This document shows, piece after piece, positions 61,507-64,000 of a stretch of 64,000 nt of DNA; the first letter of the stretch is position 1; the number at the start of each line of letters is the position of its first letter. The stretch covers positions 1,798,001-1,862,000 of the forward strand of contig OZ243932.1 of assembly GCA_965214035.1 (NCBI GenBank), written 5' to 3'. This stretch comes from JAJDYQ01 sp965214035 (GTDB taxonomy: Bacteria; Pseudomonadota; Gammaproteobacteria; JAJDYQ01). Under the pieces are notes generated by a model, which worked only from the letters and a program-made list of their open reading frames with translations, was not told where the DNA came from and made no database searches. The position numbers and the translations under genes were made by a program.

Positions 61507-63420
61507 CTATTCAACGATAATGCGACCGGATTCTCCGGCATTGCTGAGTTCTGAAAGCATTTTATTGAGGCGCTCAACAAAGGCATAGGGATCACCAAGC
61601 TCACCGCCTTCCGCCAATACTGCCTGTTCAAATAACAGGCGTATCCAGTCGGCAAAACGATCATCATCTTTTTCGTTATTTAACCTTTTCACCAGAGCAT
61701 GATCGACATTGATCTCAAGGGTCGGCTTACCTGAAGGCATATCATGACCGGCTGTCTTCAGTATCTTCTGCATGTGCATGCTCATATCATAGGCACCCTG
61801 AACAATGCAGGAAGGTGCATCGGTTAAACGGCTGGAAACCTTGACTTCATTAACATCATCACCGAGCACTTCTTTCATGCGTTCCACCAGCCCTTTATGT
61901 TGCTCCTCAACTTTCTCCTGGGCCTGCTTTTCTTCTTTACCGGCAAGGTCGCCCAGATCAAGTTCTGTACTGGTGGCAGACTGGAAGTGCTTACCATCGA
62001 ACTCGCTGATATGCGACATCATCCATTCATCAACACGTTCATACATCAGCAGCACCTCAATACCCTTCTCACGAAATATACCCAGTGCCGGATTATTTTT
62101 CGCAGCATTGAAGTTTTCCGCTGCAACATAATAAATTTTATCTTGTTTTTCCTGCATACGCTCGACGTATTCATCAAGCGTAACTGTCGGTACCGAGTTA
62201 TCCTCATGGGTGGAACTGAATCGCAACAGCCTCAGAATTTGATCGCGATTCTTGAAATCTTCAACAGGCCCTTCTTTCAGGACATGGCCAAAATTTTTCC
62301 AGAACTCGGCATATTCCTGAGGTTTTTTCTTGGCCATCCTTTCCAGCATACCAAGAATTTTTTTAACCGAGGCGGCACGAATTGTGCCAATGAGTTTGTT
62401 ACCTTGCAAAATTTCACGCGATACATTTAATGGCAGATCATCGGAATCAACAAGACCTCTGACAAAACGCAGCCATGTCGGCATCAAATGTTCAGCATCA
62501 TCCATGATGAATACACGCTTGACATAGAGCTTGATGCCATGGCGTTTATCCCGCTCCATCAGGTCAAAGGGAGCTCGTTTCGGAATATAAAACAGGCTGA
62601 TATAGGATTGTTTACCCTCAACATGATTATGAATCCAATCCTGAGGATCTTCAAAATCATGTGCGATATGCTTGTAAAACTCCTTGTATTCTTCCTTGCT
62701 GATGTCTTTTTTCTGCAAGGTCCAGAGTGCTGAGGCTTTGTTGACGGTTTGCCATTCGCCCTTGTTATCACCCTCGCTGGCCTTCATTTCAATTGGAAAG
62801 CCGATATGGTCCGAGTAGGTTTTTACGATGTTACGAATGCGAAACTCTTCCAGAAATTCCTTGGCGGCCTCTTTGTTCAAATGTAACGTGATTTCCGTGC
62901 CGCGTGTGTCTTTGGTGGTTTCTTCCAATGTGTAACTGCCCTGCCCATCTGATTCCCAGATGACAGCCTGGTCAACCGATTCGCCTGCGGCACGACTGAT
63001 AACTGTCACCTTATCTGCCACGATAAATGAAGAATAGAAACCCACGCCAAACTGACCGATCATCTGTGAGTCTTTGGCCTGATCTCCGGTGAGGCTATGA
63101 AAAAATTCTTTTGTACCCGATTTGGCAATAGTCCCCAGATGTTCAATAATCTGCTCAGCGTTCATGCCAATACCGTTATCTGTAATCGTCAGTTTCTTTT
63201 TATTAAAATCAATACGAATTTTCAGATCAGGGTCGCCACCCAGCAAAGAATCATCGGAAAGAGCCTGAAAGCGCAGCTTGTCACAGGCATCCGAGGCGTT
63301 TGATATCAATTCCCGCAGAAAGATTTCCTGATTTGAATAAAGTGAGTGAACCATCAGCTTGAGCAGCTGGGTCACCTCAGCCTGAAATTCATGGGTCTTT
63401 TTTTCAGTAGTGGCGCTCAT
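61507..63420 (-). CDS. htpG: HtpG, Hsp90-family chaperone
   Basis: 637 residues. Seen: N-terminal ATPase with FLRELISNASDACDKLRF, TDNGIGMNAEQ and GQFGVGFYSSFIVAD, the middle domain with LYVKRVFIMDDAEHLMPTWLRFVRGLVDSDDLPLNVSRE, and the C-terminal dimerisation domain. It assists folding of client proteins in stress. No sigma-32 box was confirmed. The downstream side faces the peroxiredoxin gene across a 224-base gap without a gene. Confidence 0.97.
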   Translation of the reverse strand: MSATTEKKTHEFQAEVTQLLKLMVHSLYSNQEIFLRELISNASDACDKLRFQALSDDSLLGGDPDLKIRIDFNKKKLTITDNGIGMNAEQIIEHLGTIAKSGTKEFFHSLTGDQAKDSQMIGQFGVGFYSSFIVADKVTVISRAAGESVDQAVIWESDGQGSYTLEETTKDTRGTEITLHLNKEAAKEFLEEFRIRNIVKTYSDHIGFPIEMKASEGDNKGEWQTVNKASALWTLQKKDISKEEYKEFYKHIAHDFEDPQDWIHNHVEGKQSYISLFYIPKRAPFDLMERDKRHGIKLYVKRVFIMDDAEHLMPTWLRFVRGLVDSDDLPLNVSREILQGNKLIGTIRAASVKKILGMLERMAKKKPQEYAEFWKNFGHVLKEGPVEDFKNRDQILRLLRFSSTHEDNSVPTVTLDEYVERMQEKQDKIYYVAAENFNAAKNNPALGIFREKGIEVLLMYERVDEWMMSHISEFDGKHFQSATSTELDLGDLAGKEEKQAQEKVEEQHKGLVERMKEVLGDDVNEVKVSSRLTDAPSCIVQGAYDMSMHMQKILKTAGHDMPSGKPTLEINVDHALVKRLNNEKDDDRFADWIRLLFEQAVLAEGGELGDPYAFVERLNKMLSELSNAGESGRIIVE

Positions 63421-63484
63421 TTATCATCCTTCAATCCGTTCGTGAAAAAATATGGGCGCATATATGGGAATATACTTGGGCTTT

Positions 63485-63958
63485 TCAAGAGATGCGGGCA
63501 TTTTCATGCGTGAGCAACCAGCGTTTTCGGCGCAGTGCTTCGCCTTGCGTGTGTCCAGCGTACCCACCGAGACCTGAGGTGGATACAACACGATGGCAGG
63601 GGATAATGAGGATAAGCGGATTCCAGCGGCAGGCATTGCCTACCGCTCTGGCACCTGTATTCAAATGAGCTGCCAACTCCCCATAACGCTGAGTCTCACC
63701 TGCCTTGATTTCACGTAATGCATCCCAGACAGCGCACTGAAAAGCAGTACCCTGTACATTCAACGGCAAGTCAAAACGAAAGGCAGGGTCTGTAAAATAA
63801 GCCCTTAGCTGACGAATAACTTCCCGTGACAGGGCATCCCGTGGTTTCCTTGGCGATACAGCCTTGCGCAGAAAGTCCACACCGGTTAATTTTTCCTGTT
63901 TAACGACAATTCCAATGGTCGTAACAGGCGAACCAAAAATGGCCGAGTATTCAGTCAT
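63485..63958 (-). CDS. ogt: Methylated-DNA--protein-cysteine methyltransferase
   Basis: 157 residues. The active-site signature is IIPCHRVVSTSGLGGYAGH, with Cys as acceptor, preceded by GTAFQCAVWDALREIKAGETQRYGELA and ARAVGNACRWNPL. This is the Ogt/Ada C-terminal fold. It repairs O6-alkylguanine by transferring the alkyl group to its own Cys, once per molecule. It lies upstream of htpG on the same strand, 64 bases away. Ogt rather than Ada is based on the lack of an N-terminal regulator. Confidence 0.93.
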   Translation of the reverse strand: MTEYSAIFGSPVTTIGIVVKQEKLTGVDFLRKAVSPRKPRDALSREVIRQLRAYFTDPAFRFDLPLNVQGTAFQCAVWDALREIKAGETQRYGELAAHLNTGARAVGNACRWNPLILIIPCHRVVSTSGLGGYAGHTQGEALRRKRWLLTHENARIS

Positions 63959-64000
63959 ATGCCGACCAATAGTGACCGGTGCTCGCTGCTGCCATCACTT

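Noticed and set aside
1..64000. tRNA, rRNA, replication origin or classical riboswitch
   Set aside because: Intergenic regions were read for cloverleaf-like or known riboswitch patterns, and none was convincing.

Overview
The window looks like a chromosomal segment of a gammaproteobacterium. The evidence is gene content and order: hslV-hslU-DUF971-ubiE-ubiJ-ubiB, argS followed by a SPOR protein, gcvR/dapA/bamC, divergent rpiA/ilvA, an AlgP-like histone H1 mimic, and argB next to an algC-like gene. A DAB-type inorganic-carbon uptake operon (dabB, an extra membrane gene, dabA and a PII-like gene, all translationally coupled) and a secreted Gly-rich protein resembling sulfur-globule proteins suggest a chemolithoautotroph, perhaps a sulfur oxidiser. 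That lifestyle is inference; no RuBisCO or sulfur-oxidation enzyme lies in the window.

Layout. 0-1.7 kb: a fucosyltransferase-like gene and a decayed DUF1640 gene. 1.7-13.2 kb: a sensor kinase, then housekeeping genes on the plus strand (HslVU protease, ubiquinone biosynthesis, DM13 protein, arginyl-tRNA synthetase, SPOR protein, HtpX, CDGSH protein). 13.4-18.8 kb: an eroded accessory region with a frameshifted PIN toxin beside an intact XRE/ImmA protein, a 1.49-kb tandem duplication of a lipase-like/HicB-like unit, and a PLD/SNF2 helicase truncated by that duplication. 19-23.7 kb: lon, tpm-like, phosphatase and ROK kinase genes in one minus-strand run. 24-30.4 kb: the secreted Gly-rich protein, a hairpin-rich leader before a second-type EF-G, class I fumarase, ampD with a Tat-exported FecR-like protein, and the tail of a lost HlyD gene.

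30.7-38 kb: pyrC, divergent from the dab operon. 38-54.9 kb: a conserved hypothetical, Nudix/ThiE fusion, purL, metallo-beta-lactamase protein, bamC, dapA, gcvR, perM-like, LysR, rpiA, ilvA, the H1-like repeat protein, argB, and an algC-like gene that has only its membrane/sensor half. 54.9-59.4 kb: a mobile island in which an inactivated IS30 element and a type II restriction-modification pair separate two decayed pieces of a second fucosyltransferase-like gene, followed by an AT-rich GIY-YIG gene. 59.8-64 kb: LysE-type exporter, peroxiredoxin, htpG and ogt.

The carbon-uptake operon is the most interesting working system. The accessory regions show repeated decay: IS insertion, frameshifts, truncations, tandem duplication and an esterase lacking its nucleophile. 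All identifications come from reading motifs; no database search was run.
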